Below, piece after piece: positions 27,525-36,117 of a DNA stretch of 60,300 nucleotides. A program made the translations under genes and the position numbers. The stretch covers positions 1 through 60,300 of the forward strand of contig CASEOS010000008.1 of the NCBI GenBank assembly GCA_949289635.1. Direction: 5' to 3'. Below the pieces are notes generated by a model. That model was not told the DNA's origin, did not search any database, and saw only the letters and a list, made by a program, of their open reading frames with translations. This DNA comes from an uncultured Eubacteriales bacterium. GTDB taxonomy: Bacteria > Bacillota > Clostridia > TANB77 > CAG-508. Numbering within the stretch: position 1 is the stretch's first letter; every line of letters starts with the position of its first letter.

Positions 27525-28910
27525 TTAATTATTTTCATATTCTAAAAAAGCTAACAATGTTTTTATCATTTTCTCACAAGAACTAACATACATCCTTTCA
27601 TTTACAGTATGAAAATCTTCTATAATACTTCCAATAGAAATCATATCTAATCCTGTTATTCTTTGAGCAATACAACTACATTCCAATCCTCCATGTGTAA
27701 TTTCAAAATCAGGATACTCTCCATTTACTTGATAATACATATTTGTATAAGTTTCTTTTAACTTTGAATTTTTATTAGGTATCCATGCTGAATCTCTGTA
27801 AACTTCTTTAGTTTCAAAATCATTACTTTTAGATATACGCTTATTTTCATTATTTTGCTCTTCTAATTCACTCTCTTCTATACTTCTTAAAATTTCTGTT
27901 ATTATAATTTTATTGTTTATGGTTTCTATCTTTCCTATATTTCCTGATGTAATGATATTGTTTCTGTTTGTAATCAAACCTTGTTTTAAATTGATTATTT
28001 CTTCTATTATTTTTTTGCTGTTCTCTAAAGAAAATGACATTTCATTATCTACTTTATCTATTTGTATATCTATATGTTGTTCCTCTATATTGTTCTTTAT
28101 CTTATTTTCTATATCTTTAATGTCCGTTTTTATAATGCATTCACATGAAATTGCTATATCATTTTCTGAATTACCTCCTGCAATTTGACAAATATATACA
28201 TCCTTTTCAGCTTGTAACTTTTGCATTATCTTTGCCATCATGGAAATTGCATTTTTACTACTTCTCTCTATAAACCATCCTGAATTTCCACCTTCTACAC
28301 CACTAATTGTTATTTTATAAGATGGCATATTGGTAGCAATATGTTTTCCTTTAAATATATATTGATTACAAATATCTGCATCACAACCTATTACAATAGA
28401 ATCGTCTTTAGCATGATCTATATTAATTAATCTCTTTCCTTTCAATTTTGAATAATCAAAGTTTCCTGCACCATGAAAAGTCGTTTCTTCTTCAGTTGTA
28501 AATAAACATTCTAAATCTGGATGTTTTATTTTACTACTTTCCAATATAAGTAACATGATAGCTAGTCCAATTCCTTGGTCAGCTCCTAATGATGTATCTT
28601 TTGCTGATATCATATCACCATTTCTGATTATTTCAATTGGATCTGTATCAAAATCATGGTTGCTATTTTCTCTTTTTACACATACCATATCCATATGTGC
28701 CTGTAATATGATTGGCTCATTATTTTTCTTGTTACCAGATTTTTTTATCAAAACATTGTTATTTTTATCTCTATAACATTCTAGATTATTTTCTTTCGCA
28801 AATTCCTCTAAAAAGTCAGCAAATTTCTTTTCTTTTCCTGATTCTCTTGGTATTTGTGATAATTTATAAAATAGTTCTAGGAATCTATTGGTTATTGATA
28901 TATCATTCAT
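27525..28910 (-). CDS. pepD: Aminoacyl-histidine dipeptidase (PepD, M20 family)
   Basis: About 461 residues from the ATG at 28910, which follows TAAGGAGGAAGTTT. A cytoplasmic dinuclear zinc metallopeptidase cleaving dipeptides such as carnosine-type X-His. Metal-site motifs are QAHMDMV, SLGADQGIGLAIML and FTTEEETTFHGAG, and the C-terminal THGGLECS supplies further ligands. The lid/dimerisation region around residues 200-380 is slightly shorter than in E. coli PepD. A methyltransferase gene lies just upstream on the same strand. Confidence 0.9.
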   Translation of the reverse strand: MNDISITNRFLELFYKLSQIPRESGKEKKFADFLEEFAKENNLECYRDKNNNVLIKKSGNKKNNEPIILQAHMDMVCVKRENSNHDFDTDPIEIIRNGDMISAKDTSLGADQGIGLAIMLLILESSKIKHPDLECLFTTEEETTFHGAGNFDYSKLKGKRLINIDHAKDDSIVIGCDADICNQYIFKGKHIATNMPSYKITISGVEGGNSGWFIERSSKNAISMMAKIMQKLQAEKDVYICQIAGGNSENDIAISCECIIKTDIKDIENKIKNNIEEQHIDIQIDKVDNEMSFSLENSKKIIEEIINLKQGLITNRNNIITSGNIGKIETINNKIIITEILRSIEESELEEQNNENKRISKSNDFETKEVYRDSAWIPNKNSKLKETYTNMYYQVNGEYPDFEITHGGLECSCIAQRITGLDMISIGSIIEDFHTVNERMYVSSCEKMIKTLLAFLEYENN

Positions 28911-28929
28911 AAACTTCCTCCTTAACTGA

Positions 28930-29913
28930 TTATTTTTTCGCAATATATAATGTTGCTGGTCCTGGTATTTCATCCACTCTTTCTATTTCTTTAAATTCAC
29001 TCTTTTTCATTAAGTCTTGAATCTCATTATGTGTATATGCTTTTCCCTTTTCTGTATTTATTAACATTTCAATAGCAAATTGTACAGAATATTCTGGACT
29101 AATTTTATCTTCGTTTAAGAAGAAGCTAGTTAAGAAAAGCCTTCCATTTGTTTTTAAAACATGGTAAATATTGTCTAACAATTTTCTTACCTGTTCTTCT
29201 GGTTCTTGATGAACTACTGCAAATAGAAATACATCATCATAATTGCCTGTTGGAAAATTGATATTATAATCATAAGTTTCAGATGTTAACCTATCTTCTA
29301 ATCCTTCTTGATGGATTTTTTTATTTTGTATTTTGACCATTTCTGGCAAATCAATCATTTTTGCTGTAACATTTTCATACTTTTTGGCTACTGTTATAGA
29401 ATATGTTCCTGCACCAGCTGCAACATCTAATATTGTGTGATTATCAAAATCATAATTTTCTGCAATAAACTTAGATGGGTTGATTGCATTTGCATTCATT
29501 CCTTGTATAAAGCTTTCTGCATCTTTTTCCGTTAATTCCTTAAAACTATTAGTTGCTGTTTCTTTATTTTTAATAGCATTTTCTAAGTTTTCATATCTTT
29601 TTATGATGGTTTCAGCAAATTGTATATACCCTAGTTGATTATATTCTGAGTTCTTATTTAATACCTCGTTATATTCTTCTAAATAATAACTATCCTTATT
29701 TTTACTAATTATTTTATGAAATGTTAGCCCATTTAATATAGGTTCAATTCTATCCTTTTCTAAATTTAATTCAACAGCTATCTGTGTCAATGTTTTTCCT
29801 TTATCTTCTAATATATTCAATAGCCCAATGTTATTCGCTGACATGATTAGATATGTCAATTTATATCCATTAATCATTTCTTTCATCTTTTTTGTTTGCT
29901 CTTTTATTTCCAT
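28930..29913 (-). CDS. O-methyltransferase-like SAM-dependent methyltransferase
   Basis: About 327 residues from the ATG at 29913; a GTG nine bases earlier is an alternative. An N-terminal helix-turn-helix dimerisation region (LTQIAVELNLEKDRIEPILNGL) precedes a class I SAM domain with ILDVAAGAGTYSITVA, as in hydroxyindole/caffeate-type small-molecule O-methyltransferases. The catalytic base region contains FLFAVVHQEPEEQVRKLL, where many homologues have VLHDW. Substrate unknown. Confidence 0.78.
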   Translation of the reverse strand: MEIKEQTKKMKEMINGYKLTYLIMSANNIGLLNILEDKGKTLTQIAVELNLEKDRIEPILNGLTFHKIISKNKDSYYLEEYNEVLNKNSEYNQLGYIQFAETIIKRYENLENAIKNKETATNSFKELTEKDAESFIQGMNANAINPSKFIAENYDFDNHTILDVAAGAGTYSITVAKKYENVTAKMIDLPEMVKIQNKKIHQEGLEDRLTSETYDYNINFPTGNYDDVFLFAVVHQEPEEQVRKLLDNIYHVLKTNGRLFLTSFFLNEDKISPEYSVQFAIEMLINTEKGKAYTHNEIQDLMKKSEFKEIERVDEIPGPATLYIAKK

Positions 29914-30157
29914 ACTTTTCACACCTTTTCATATTCTTTTCATTTATGTTTTATTCTATCATTCCTCCAGAACAATGCAATTCATAATAGTTTTCTAAAT
30001 ATTTTTTGTCATATATTCATCCGAAAGCTTTGTTTTAGTAATTTTATCATGAAAATCAAAAAAAAGAAAGCCTTTTTCCAAAGACTTCCAATTACATCTT
30101 ATATAGGTATATTTCAAGTTTACTTGGTATACTTGTTATTTTATGCAACCTCATTAC

Positions 30158-30478
30158 TTAGTATGCTGTAATTATCCATAATTCTATCTCATTTATTCCA
30201 CATACTATGTGTATAACTTTATTATTTAAATTTATTCCATATACTAAACAACTTGGATATGGATAATCATTTTCATATTCTTCTATTATTTCTCCATTTA
30301 ATAGAGCTTTTTCAATATCTTCTTGACATTTGATTTCGTTTCCAGTTTGTAATTTGTTTGTTGCATCTTGTATCATTTTCATAAAGCCATCTCGCTTATA
30401 ATCTAATGTTCCTGTTATTCCCTCATCTTCATCAGTATTTACAATTGTCCCACTAATTTTCTGTAATACGCCAATATT
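30158..30478 (-). pseudogene. Decayed DUF4258-like toxin gene remnant
   Basis: The C-terminal 74 codons read like DUF4258 (RelE-like toxin relatives): DIEKALLNGEIIEEYENDYPYPSCLVYGINLNNKVIHIVCG and ending WIITAY. A stop falls exactly where homologues continue with Pro-Asp and a Trp. The same frame is open upstream to 30478 without a start codon or ribosome binding site, coding for VNTDEDEGITGTLDYKRDGF. No antitoxin gene is beside it. Read as a gene fragment; family assignment is from motif memory. Confidence 0.5.
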
Positions 30479-30511
30479 TTAGAACAAATGTACTGTTTTT
30501 TATTAAAACTA

Positions 30512-30539
30512 TTGATTTTTTATGTATTTTTGTTATAAT
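30512..30539 (+). promoter_or_regulatory. Promoter of the MazF-like gene
   Basis: TTGATT at 30512-30517 and TATAAT at 30534-30539 are separated by 16 bp, 28 bp before the ATG, with AGAAAGGATG as ribosome binding site. Confidence 0.65.
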
Positions 30540-30567
30540 AAATCACACAAGAAAGGATGTTTGGTAT

Positions 30568-31113
30568 ATGCAAGAATTATTAAATATTTTAAATAATACA
30601 AAAAGTACTCTTGATAACTATTATGAAGCACATAAAGATGAAAATTTTTATAACAAGAGAAATACTCCTAAAGACTACCTTGAATGGATTGATAAGAAAA
30701 CTAAAATTATAATGAATTCTCCAAAATTTATAGAAAAATCAAAAGAATATATTGTTCGTGGAGATGTAGTTTGGGTTGAATTTGGATTCAACATAGGTGA
30801 AGAATTTAGTGGCAGGCATCCTGCTCTGGTTTTAAAAAACGGTGGTAAAACATTATTAGTTTTACCTATTACAAGTAAACAACCAACAGAAAAACAACTT
30901 GCTAGTAAAAACTATGTTGAACTTGACAAAATATATAACTTTAAAACAATGAAAAGATGGGTAAATATTTTTAACATTAATCCTATAAGTATTGAAAGAA
31001 TAGATTTTACAAAGAAAAAGGGAAATGTTAAAGGAATTGATTTAGATAATATATCAAAGGCATTTTTAGATTCTGACCTCTTTAAATATAAACCTTCTAA
31101 AAATAATTCATAA
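30568..31113 (+). CDS. PemK/MazF-like toxin with N-terminal extension
   Basis: A 181-residue protein. The C-terminal 120 residues match the MazF/PemK endoribonuclease fold: RGDVVWVEFGFNIGEEFSGRHPALVL, LLVLPITSKQP and a later WVNIFNINPISIERI. MazF toxins cut mRNA at short sequences. The first 60 residues are a helical extension (NILNNTKSTLDNYYEAHKDE), longer than usual. No antitoxin precedes it, though a decayed toxin remnant lies upstream. It could be a solitary toxin or a housekeeping relative. Confidence 0.78.
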   Translation: MQELLNILNNTKSTLDNYYEAHKDENFYNKRNTPKDYLEWIDKKTKIIMNSPKFIEKSKEYIVRGDVVWVEFGFNIGEEFSGRHPALVLKNGGKTLLVLPITSKQPTEKQLASKNYVELDKIYNFKTMKRWVNIFNINPISIERIDFTKKKGNVKGIDLDNISKAFLDSDLFKYKPSKNNS

Positions 31114-31139
31114 TTTATCAAAATTTTTGCATAAAATCC

Positions 31140-31278
31140 TTGATTTTTACATAAAAATATAGTATCATTTAATTAATAGGAAATCTATTTAATTAGATGA
31201 CTGAGAAGGCTCATTTCGGTGAGCAGTTATGATTTAGAATGTAGCTTATATAGAAATATATAGGCTACAGTTTTTTTA
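31140..31278 (+). ncRNA. Candidate structured RNA or long 3' UTR ending in a terminator
   Basis: The stretch downstream of the MazF-like gene has no ORF. It holds a GCTCA/TGAGC hairpin with a TTTCGG loop (31209-31224) and then a hairpin TGTAGC.../...GGCTACA (31240-31269) followed by T7. A TTGATT upstream and TAGTAT could serve as a promoter but the spacing is short. It may be an independent small RNA or the MazF transcript's tail. Confidence 0.35.
31240..31277 (+). terminator. Rho-independent terminator, plus strand
   Basis: TGTAGC and GCTACA arms with an AT-rich upper stem around AGAA, followed by TTTTTTT. It ends 2 bp before the stop of the convergent hydrolase remnant. Confidence 0.75.
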
Positions 31279-31279
31279 T

Positions 31280-31566
31280 TTAAAAATCTGCATTTGGTAT
31301 AAAAACTTGCTCTGTTGCAATTTTGTCTGCAAAATCTTTTTCTACTTCATATTTTACATATGGATCATTATCCGAATAAAAACAAATTATTTCATTAGAA
31401 TATTGTTTCACATCTTCTAAATTATCAAAATACATAGATTTATTAACATTATCATATTCTTCATTTATTCCTAGGTAGTTGTTAAATCCACACACAAATA
31501 TTAATTTTTTAACTTTTACTTTATTTTCAACTAAAAATTTTGATATAAATACTGGTGCTATACTTA
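31280..31566 (-). pseudogene. Truncated RBBP9-like hydrolase paralogue
   Basis: An internal fragment (about 95 codons) of a close paralogue of the intact hydrolase at 7034-7585. It begins at the nucleophile elbow (SIAPVFISKFLVENK), runs through FVCGFNNYLGI and FYSDNDPYVKYEVEKDFA, and stops at IPNADF, where the intact copy has PNAGH and continues. Both the N-terminal 70 residues and the catalytic-His end are missing, so it is non-functional. Confidence 0.82.
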
Positions 31567-31662
31567 CCTCTCTTCCAATTTATAATTTACACTTAATATG
31601 TTTTCTTTCTCATCCACTTGTATTAAATAGCACCTAACTGCTTTTCTTATAGGTTTATCCAT
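31564..31662 (-). CDS. 32-residue ORF at the junction of two gene remnants
   Basis: ATG at 31662 has GGAGAG nine bases upstream, inside the end of the preceding gene, and encodes MDKPIRKAVRCYLI... ending KLEER. The start resembles the N-terminus of some NUDIX proteins but the rest of such a gene is gone; its stop lies at the breakpoint with the hydrolase fragment. Probably the 5' remnant of a gene broken by the same rearrangement. Confidence 0.35.
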   Translation of the reverse strand: MDKPIRKAVRCYLIQVDEKENILSVNYKLEER

Positions 31663-32161
31663 TTAAAACTTCTCTCCAATCTGATTTTACAATATCTTTT
31701 ATTTTAAAATTATTCTTTCTCATATACTCTTTTACTTTTATATATTCATAAACATATCCTGTCCTTTCTGGCATATTAGGTATTTTCGTTTTTGCAAACA
31801 TATAGAAAAAATCATACATCATATTATTTTTATTTAATTCTGGTTCAACAACCTTATTTATAACTTCTAAATTATTTTCTACCCATTCAACTGTAGTATT
31901 AGGCACTATTGTATAATAACTTTTTTGCTTATTAGGTACTACTTCTTCTGAAAAATTACATGCTATTCCTTCTGTAACAAATCTTTCTCCAATGCAGTTT
32001 TCAAATATATCATGGTTTATTTCTTTTTCTCTAATCCAATGTGTGTATTCATGGGCAAGTAGCATTTTGATATTTTCTTCTAACCCCAAAGTTGATTCTA
32101 GTAGTATAACAGTAACATCTTCATTTTTATACTTTGTAGAATATATTGTAGTCGTATTCAT
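31655..32161 (-). CDS. DUF2268-like zinc-protease domain, possibly 5'-truncated
   Basis: A 168-residue gluzincin-like protein. LLAHEYTHWIRE carries HExxH, and the downstream FVTEGIACNFSEE supplies the Glu expected in the DUF2268 group. The ATG at 32161 has no good ribosome binding site; the frame stays open upstream through a hydrophobic LLLYIIIG, and a better GGAGG site leads to no start in frame. This suggests loss of an original N-terminus with a signal or membrane anchor. Activity is doubtful. Confidence 0.55.
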   Translation of the reverse strand: MNTTTIYSTKYKNEDVTVILLESTLGLEENIKMLLAHEYTHWIREKEINHDIFENCIGERFVTEGIACNFSEEVVPNKQKSYYTIVPNTTVEWVENNLEVINKVVEPELNKNNMMYDFFYMFAKTKIPNMPERTGYVYEYIKVKEYMRKNNFKIKDIVKSDWREVLNG

Positions 32162-32204
32162 TCCTATAATGATATATAATAATAATCCACTCCTATATAT
32201 CCTC

Positions 32205-33515
32205 CTAAAATTGATTTGGAAATTGGTCTATGCTAATGCCATCTCCTACATTATCCCAATCTATTTTTATATTTTCAAATTCTTCATTTTTAAAATCATT
32301 TAACCTTTTATAATCATTTTCTTCCATTTCAAAATCTAAAGATTTTATATTTTCATCTATTCTATCACAGTTTGTACTCTTAATTAAAACATTAATTTTC
32401 TTTTCTTTCATTATCCAATTTAATATGATTTGATTTTGAGTTTTATTGTATTTTTGTGATAATTCTACTAATAATTCATAATTTTTTAATTGGGTTCGAT
32501 TTCTTCTTAAAGGTTGATATGCAACAAATTCAATACCATTTTTCTTACAATAATCCAATATTCCAATACTTTCTTTTATTTTACATTCTAAATTATATAC
32601 ACCTTCAAAAAAATCCAATTTAACATTTGTATTGATTTCTTTTAATTGTTTTAATGAGCAATTACTGATTCCTAAATATCTTGTTTTACCTATTTCTTGT
32701 AGTCTCTTCATTTCAAAATAAGTATCTAATAGGGGAAGTTTTGTAAATTTAGGTGAATGTAATTGTAAATTATCTACATAGTCCAAATTTAATATGTCTA
32801 AATATTCATTTAGTTGCTTTTCAATATCAGATTTTTCATTTACTGTTGGCTCTATATTAACACTTATAAATAAATTTTCTCTACCACACTTTTCAATAAA
32901 ACTTTTTAATGATTTTACAATATTACCATTTTCATATAACATATACAAAGATAAATAATTTTGTCCTAATTTATATGAATGAAATAAAGCTTCTATATCT
33001 TTGTTATCTTGATAATTAATTTTCCATGTACCTATTCCTATTGGGAATATCTTCTCTTTATCAATCATAAAATCATTTACATTTTCCATTTGATAATGTG
33101 TTTCTGTTTCTCCATATATTTTAAATCCCAATTGTTCATATAATTTTTTAGCTGGATTATCTTTAAATACTTGTAAAATTGTTCTAATTCCTTTTTTATG
33201 ATTTTCTTTTAATTGTTCTTCTAAAATTTTTCTTCCTATCCCTTTATTTTGATATTCTGCCAGTATACTTATTTCATTTATAAATAAATCACCATCATCT
33301 GTCATATGTATTGCATATACTCCTATTGGCTTATTATCAAGCATGATAATTCTTTTATGGGGCAAGTGTTCTTTTAAATCTTGTTGTAATCTTTCTTTTT
33401 GGTCATCATCTTTCCAACCCCAAATTTTATCAACATACCATTTAAAATTTTCTTTTTTTAAATTAAATAAAAAATCAAAATCTTCTAATGTGCAATTTCT
33501 AAAACTATATTCCAT
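32205..33515 (-). CDS. GNAT acetyltransferase fused to an aldo/keto-reductase-like domain lacking catalytic residues
   Basis: A 436-residue two-domain protein. Residues 1-147 form a GNAT domain with ISILAEYQNKGIGRKILEEQL and LYEQLGFKIYGE. Residues about 155-436 form an aldo/keto-reductase barrel: GIGTW start, LQLHSP and KTRYLGISNCSLKQL. By alignment to the AKR tetrad, Asp is replaced near Ser189, Tyr194 is kept, Lys is replaced by Asn220 and His253 is kept, so reductase activity is unlikely. The frame is continuous and the ATG has AGGGAG upstream. The barrel may be a ligand-binding partner of the acetyltransferase. Confidence 0.8.
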   Translation of the reverse strand: MEYSFRNCTLEDFDFLFNLKKENFKWYVDKIWGWKDDDQKERLQQDLKEHLPHKRIIMLDNKPIGVYAIHMTDDGDLFINEISILAEYQNKGIGRKILEEQLKENHKKGIRTILQVFKDNPAKKLYEQLGFKIYGETETHYQMENVNDFMIDKEKIFPIGIGTWKINYQDNKDIEALFHSYKLGQNYLSLYMLYENGNIVKSLKSFIEKCGRENLFISVNIEPTVNEKSDIEKQLNEYLDILNLDYVDNLQLHSPKFTKLPLLDTYFEMKRLQEIGKTRYLGISNCSLKQLKEINTNVKLDFFEGVYNLECKIKESIGILDYCKKNGIEFVAYQPLRRNRTQLKNYELLVELSQKYNKTQNQIILNWIMKEKKINVLIKSTNCDRIDENIKSLDFEMEENDYKRLNDFKNEEFENIKIDWDNVGDGISIDQFPNQF

Positions 33516-33608
33516 TTGTTACTCTCCCTACTATATAAAACTACTTCTATCATAATTTTAATGATACTCTCAAAAAATTTAATATATTTTCTATTTATAT
33601 CTTTATTC

Positions 33609-34076
33609 CTAATTAACTTTTAAATACAAAGTATATTCAGAAGGATCAAACTCATCGCCATGTCCTTTATCTATTGCTTCATTAAATCCTAATTTAAAAT
33701 ATATATGTTTTGCTATTTCATTGTCATCTTCTACGCCTATTGTAAATTCAGTATATCCTCTATTTGTTAAATTATCTATACAATATTTTATTAACTTTTG
33801 TCCTAACCCCTGTCCTTGATATTTTTTGTCTACTCTAAATGCTTGTAAATATACTCTTTTATTTGGTATTGTTTCTGTTTCCAATTCATCATTTTTATAA
33901 CTAACTGTTATTTCTCCAATAACCTTTTCATCTTCCTCAATTACAAACACATCTATCTCTTTTTTTTCAAATTGTTCTAACCTTTTCTTTTTATACTTAA
34001 TCCACATATCTTCATTATCTGGAAACAATCTTCTCAATTTTTCAAATTCTTCTTTTTTTATTTTCCTAAATTCCAT
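33609..34076 (-). CDS. GNAT-family N-acetyltransferase
   Basis: A 155-residue GNAT protein. The acetyl-CoA loop is DKKYQGQGLGQKLIKYC and the C-terminal motif AKHIYFKLGFNEA. The N-terminus (EFRKIKKEEFEKLRRLFPDNEDMWIKYKKKRLEQ) is helical and charged. It lies between two other GNAT genes on the same strand, all with different sequences, forming a small acetyltransferase group. Substrate unknown. Confidence 0.8.
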   Translation of the reverse strand: MEFRKIKKEEFEKLRRLFPDNEDMWIKYKKKRLEQFEKKEIDVFVIEEDEKVIGEITVSYKNDELETETIPNKRVYLQAFRVDKKYQGQGLGQKLIKYCIDNLTNRGYTEFTIGVEDDNEIAKHIYFKLGFNEAIDKGHGDEFDPSEYTLYLKVN

Positions 34077-34094
34077 CTATTAATTACCTCTATA

Positions 34095-34514
34095 CTATAT
34101 TTTTAATATCATTCCTTTTCCTAAATCAGCTTCTTCTCTACTGATAAAGCCAAATTTTTTATAAAAACCTTCTAATCCTTTTGATGGTCCTACATATGTT
34201 CTTATATTAGGATTTAATTTTTTTAGTTCCTTAACCTTTTTTAAAATTTTCTCCATTATATGACTTCCAACTTTTTGTGATTGATATTCTGGGAGAACCA
34301 TGATATCTTGGATATATAAAAACATCATTTTATCTCCTATTATTCTTCCATATCCTATCATTTTATCTCCATCATAAGCACAAATGGAATATATTGAGTT
34401 ATTTAAAGCTGTCTCTACTATTTTGTTTTCTGCCGTTCCCCATCCTACAGAATCTGCTATATAATTATACTCTTCAGGTGCTGGTATTTTTTCTTTATAT
34501 TGTATATCGTTCAT
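34095..34514 (-). CDS. GNAT-family N-acetyltransferase
   Basis: About 139 residues from the ATG at 34514, preferred because GGAG lies 7 bases upstream; an earlier start would read through a 5' hairpin. Motifs are MLYIQDIMVLPEYQSQKVGSHIMEKIL (here FLYIQDIMVLP) for the acetyl-CoA loop and FYKKFGFISREEADLG. It resembles the YhbS/small-molecule acetyltransferase group. A 52-bp hairpin occupies its leader. Confidence 0.78.
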   Translation of the reverse strand: MNDIQYKEKIPAPEEYNYIADSVGWGTAENKIVETALNNSIYSICAYDGDKMIGYGRIIGDKMMFLYIQDIMVLPEYQSQKVGSHIMEKILKKVKELKKLNPNIRTYVGPSKGLEGFYKKFGFISREEADLGKGMILKI

Positions 34515-34526
34515 ATTTATTTCTCC

Positions 34527-34578
34527 TTTGCCGTTTTCATTCGTAAATATTGTACCATTTACGAGCAAAAACGGCAAA
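34527..34578 (-). promoter_or_regulatory. 5' leader hairpin of the GNAT gene
   Basis: TTTGCCGTTTT and AAAACGGCAAA form an 11-bp outer stem; CGTAAAT and ATTTACG form an inner 7-bp stem. The structure ends within a few bases of the GGAG of the downstream gene, so it could hide or time access to the start. No T-run follows. Confidence 0.5.
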
Positions 34579-34789
34579 CATTTCTTGTAAGTTTTCAAAA
34601 AATAAAGTACTTATCAAAGCACTTTATTAGAATTGTTTCTCCTTTTATAATATTTATTATGCTAAATATATTCACACATCTGCTTTTTTTCTAATTCTCC
34701 TGCATTAAAAAGTACATAGTTATATTATTTTTACTTATATCAAGTGTTTTTCTTCTTTTTTATTATTCTGTACTTTTTCATTTCTAATT

Positions 34790-34978
34790 TTATAAGTCAA
34801 ATTTTTTGACTTAAAGTAATTTATAGGTCAAAAATTTCGATTTTTTTGACCTACAGATTTTTCATAGAACGATTTTTTCAAGTTTTTCGTCCTATGAAAT
34901 TTTATAGGACGAATTTTTTGATTTTTTCGTCCTATAAATTTTTATAAGTCAATTTTTTTCATTTTTTCGTCTTATAAA
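34790..34978. repeat. Tandem array of five related hairpins downstream of the Fic gene
   Basis: Five successive palindromes about 35-45 bp apart fill this stretch. On the minus strand the arms are TATAAG../..CTTATA, TATAGGACGAA/TTCGTCCTATA, CATAGGACGA/TCGTTCTATG, TAGGTCAAAAA/TTTTTGACCTA and TAAGTCAAA/TTTGACTTA. Loops are A-rich on the minus strand and T-rich on the plus. Arm sequences differ between units but pairing is mostly kept. The array starts right after the Fic stop codon. Confidence 0.75.
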
Positions 34979-34980
34979 TT

Positions 34981-36117
34981 TTATTTTAAGAATAAATCTA
35001 TATATTTTTGAAAAGCAAAAACTTGATTTCTACTATACCCTGTTGTTTCTACTATTATATTATTTTCTAATAAAATATTTACTGTATCTTTTATTGTTGA
35101 TGGTCTTATATTAGTTATTTCCATCAATTTTTTTCTATTAATTATTGGTTCGTTATATAAAGCATCTATTACTTTCTTTGCATTTTCTGCTTTAATTGGT
35201 AAATCTATTATAGTTTTATCCATTTCCATTGTAAGTTCAACTACATTCCTAAATTTTTCTTTTGCTGTTTTTGACGTTTCTATAACTGCTTCCAAGAAAA
35301 ATTTTATCCATCCTATTATATCATTATGAGTTCTTACTCTTGTTAGCAAATCATAATATGTATCTTTATTTCTTTCAATGTAATCAGAAATATATAAGCA
35401 TGATTTTTCAAGCATACCTTTACTTTGAATATATAATGGTATGAGTAGTCTTCCTATTCTTCCATTCCCATCTAAAAATGGATGTATTGATTCAAACTGG
35501 TAATGTAAAATAGCAATTTTTATTAAGTCTGGTGTATCTATTTCTTCATTGTTTATAAATTTTTCAAAATCAGTCAAACATTCTGCGATTTCTGTATGTG
35601 GTGGTGGAACATATACAGCATTACTTGGCATACTTCCTCCAATCCAGTTTTGTGATGTTCTAAATTCTCCCGGTGTTTTACGCTCTCCTCGAACTCCCTG
35701 CATTAATATTTTATGAAGTTCTCTCATTAGTCTAGTACATACTGGAAAGCCTTCTTTTATTCTTTCCACACCATAGTTTGTAGCTTTTACATAGTTTTGT
35801 ACTTCTTCCCAATCATCTCTTTTTTCTGGGTTAATATCTGTTACATCTAATAAATCTTCTTCTACGGTCGTTCTTGTTCCTTCAATTCTGCTTGATTTAT
35901 TAGCTTCAATTTTTACATGCATTTTGATGTATAAATCTACATTTGGTATTAGTAATGAATATGCATTTAACTCTCCTATTTGTCTATTTGCTTCTGCTAA
36001 TAGTTTGTCCAATTTAGTGTCATCCCACCCCCAGTTATAGTTTATTTTACTGGGAATAAATGCTTTGTAATCATTCATTTTTACATATTCACCTGATTTA
36101 TAATCTTCTAACTTCAT
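34981..36117 (-). CDS. Fic-domain protein with N-terminal autoinhibitory motif
   Basis: A 378-residue Fic protein. The catalytic motif HPFLDGNGRIGRLL begins at His212, identical to the AMP-transferase consensus. The inhibitory helix motif (S/T)xxxE(G/N) is at residues 75-80 (SSRIEG), in front of the Fic core, making it a class II autoinhibited enzyme. The C-terminal 90 residues look like a winged-helix domain (INRKKLMEITNIRPSTIKDTVNILL). Such proteins AMPylate protein targets; the target is unknown. The start is preceded by GGAGGTGATATAA. Confidence 0.9.
   Translation of the reverse strand: MKLEDYKSGEYVKMNDYKAFIPSKINYNWGWDDTKLDKLLAEANRQIGELNAYSLLIPNVDLYIKMHVKIEANKSSRIEGTRTTVEEDLLDVTDINPEKRDDWEEVQNYVKATNYGVERIKEGFPVCTRLMRELHKILMQGVRGERKTPGEFRTSQNWIGGSMPSNAVYVPPPHTEIAECLTDFEKFINNEEIDTPDLIKIAILHYQFESIHPFLDGNGRIGRLLIPLYIQSKGMLEKSCLYISDYIERNKDTYYDLLTRVRTHNDIIGWIKFFLEAVIETSKTAKEKFRNVVELTMEMDKTIIDLPIKAENAKKVIDALYNEPIINRKKLMEITNIRPSTIKDTVNILLENNIIVETTGYSRNQVFAFQKYIDLFLK

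Noticed and set aside
31280..31495. A small functional hydrolase
   Set aside because: It lacks both the N-terminal half and the catalytic histidine segment of its intact paralogue.
34790..34978. CRISPR array
   Set aside because: Units are themselves palindromes with changing arms, there are no equal-length unique spacers and no cas genes.
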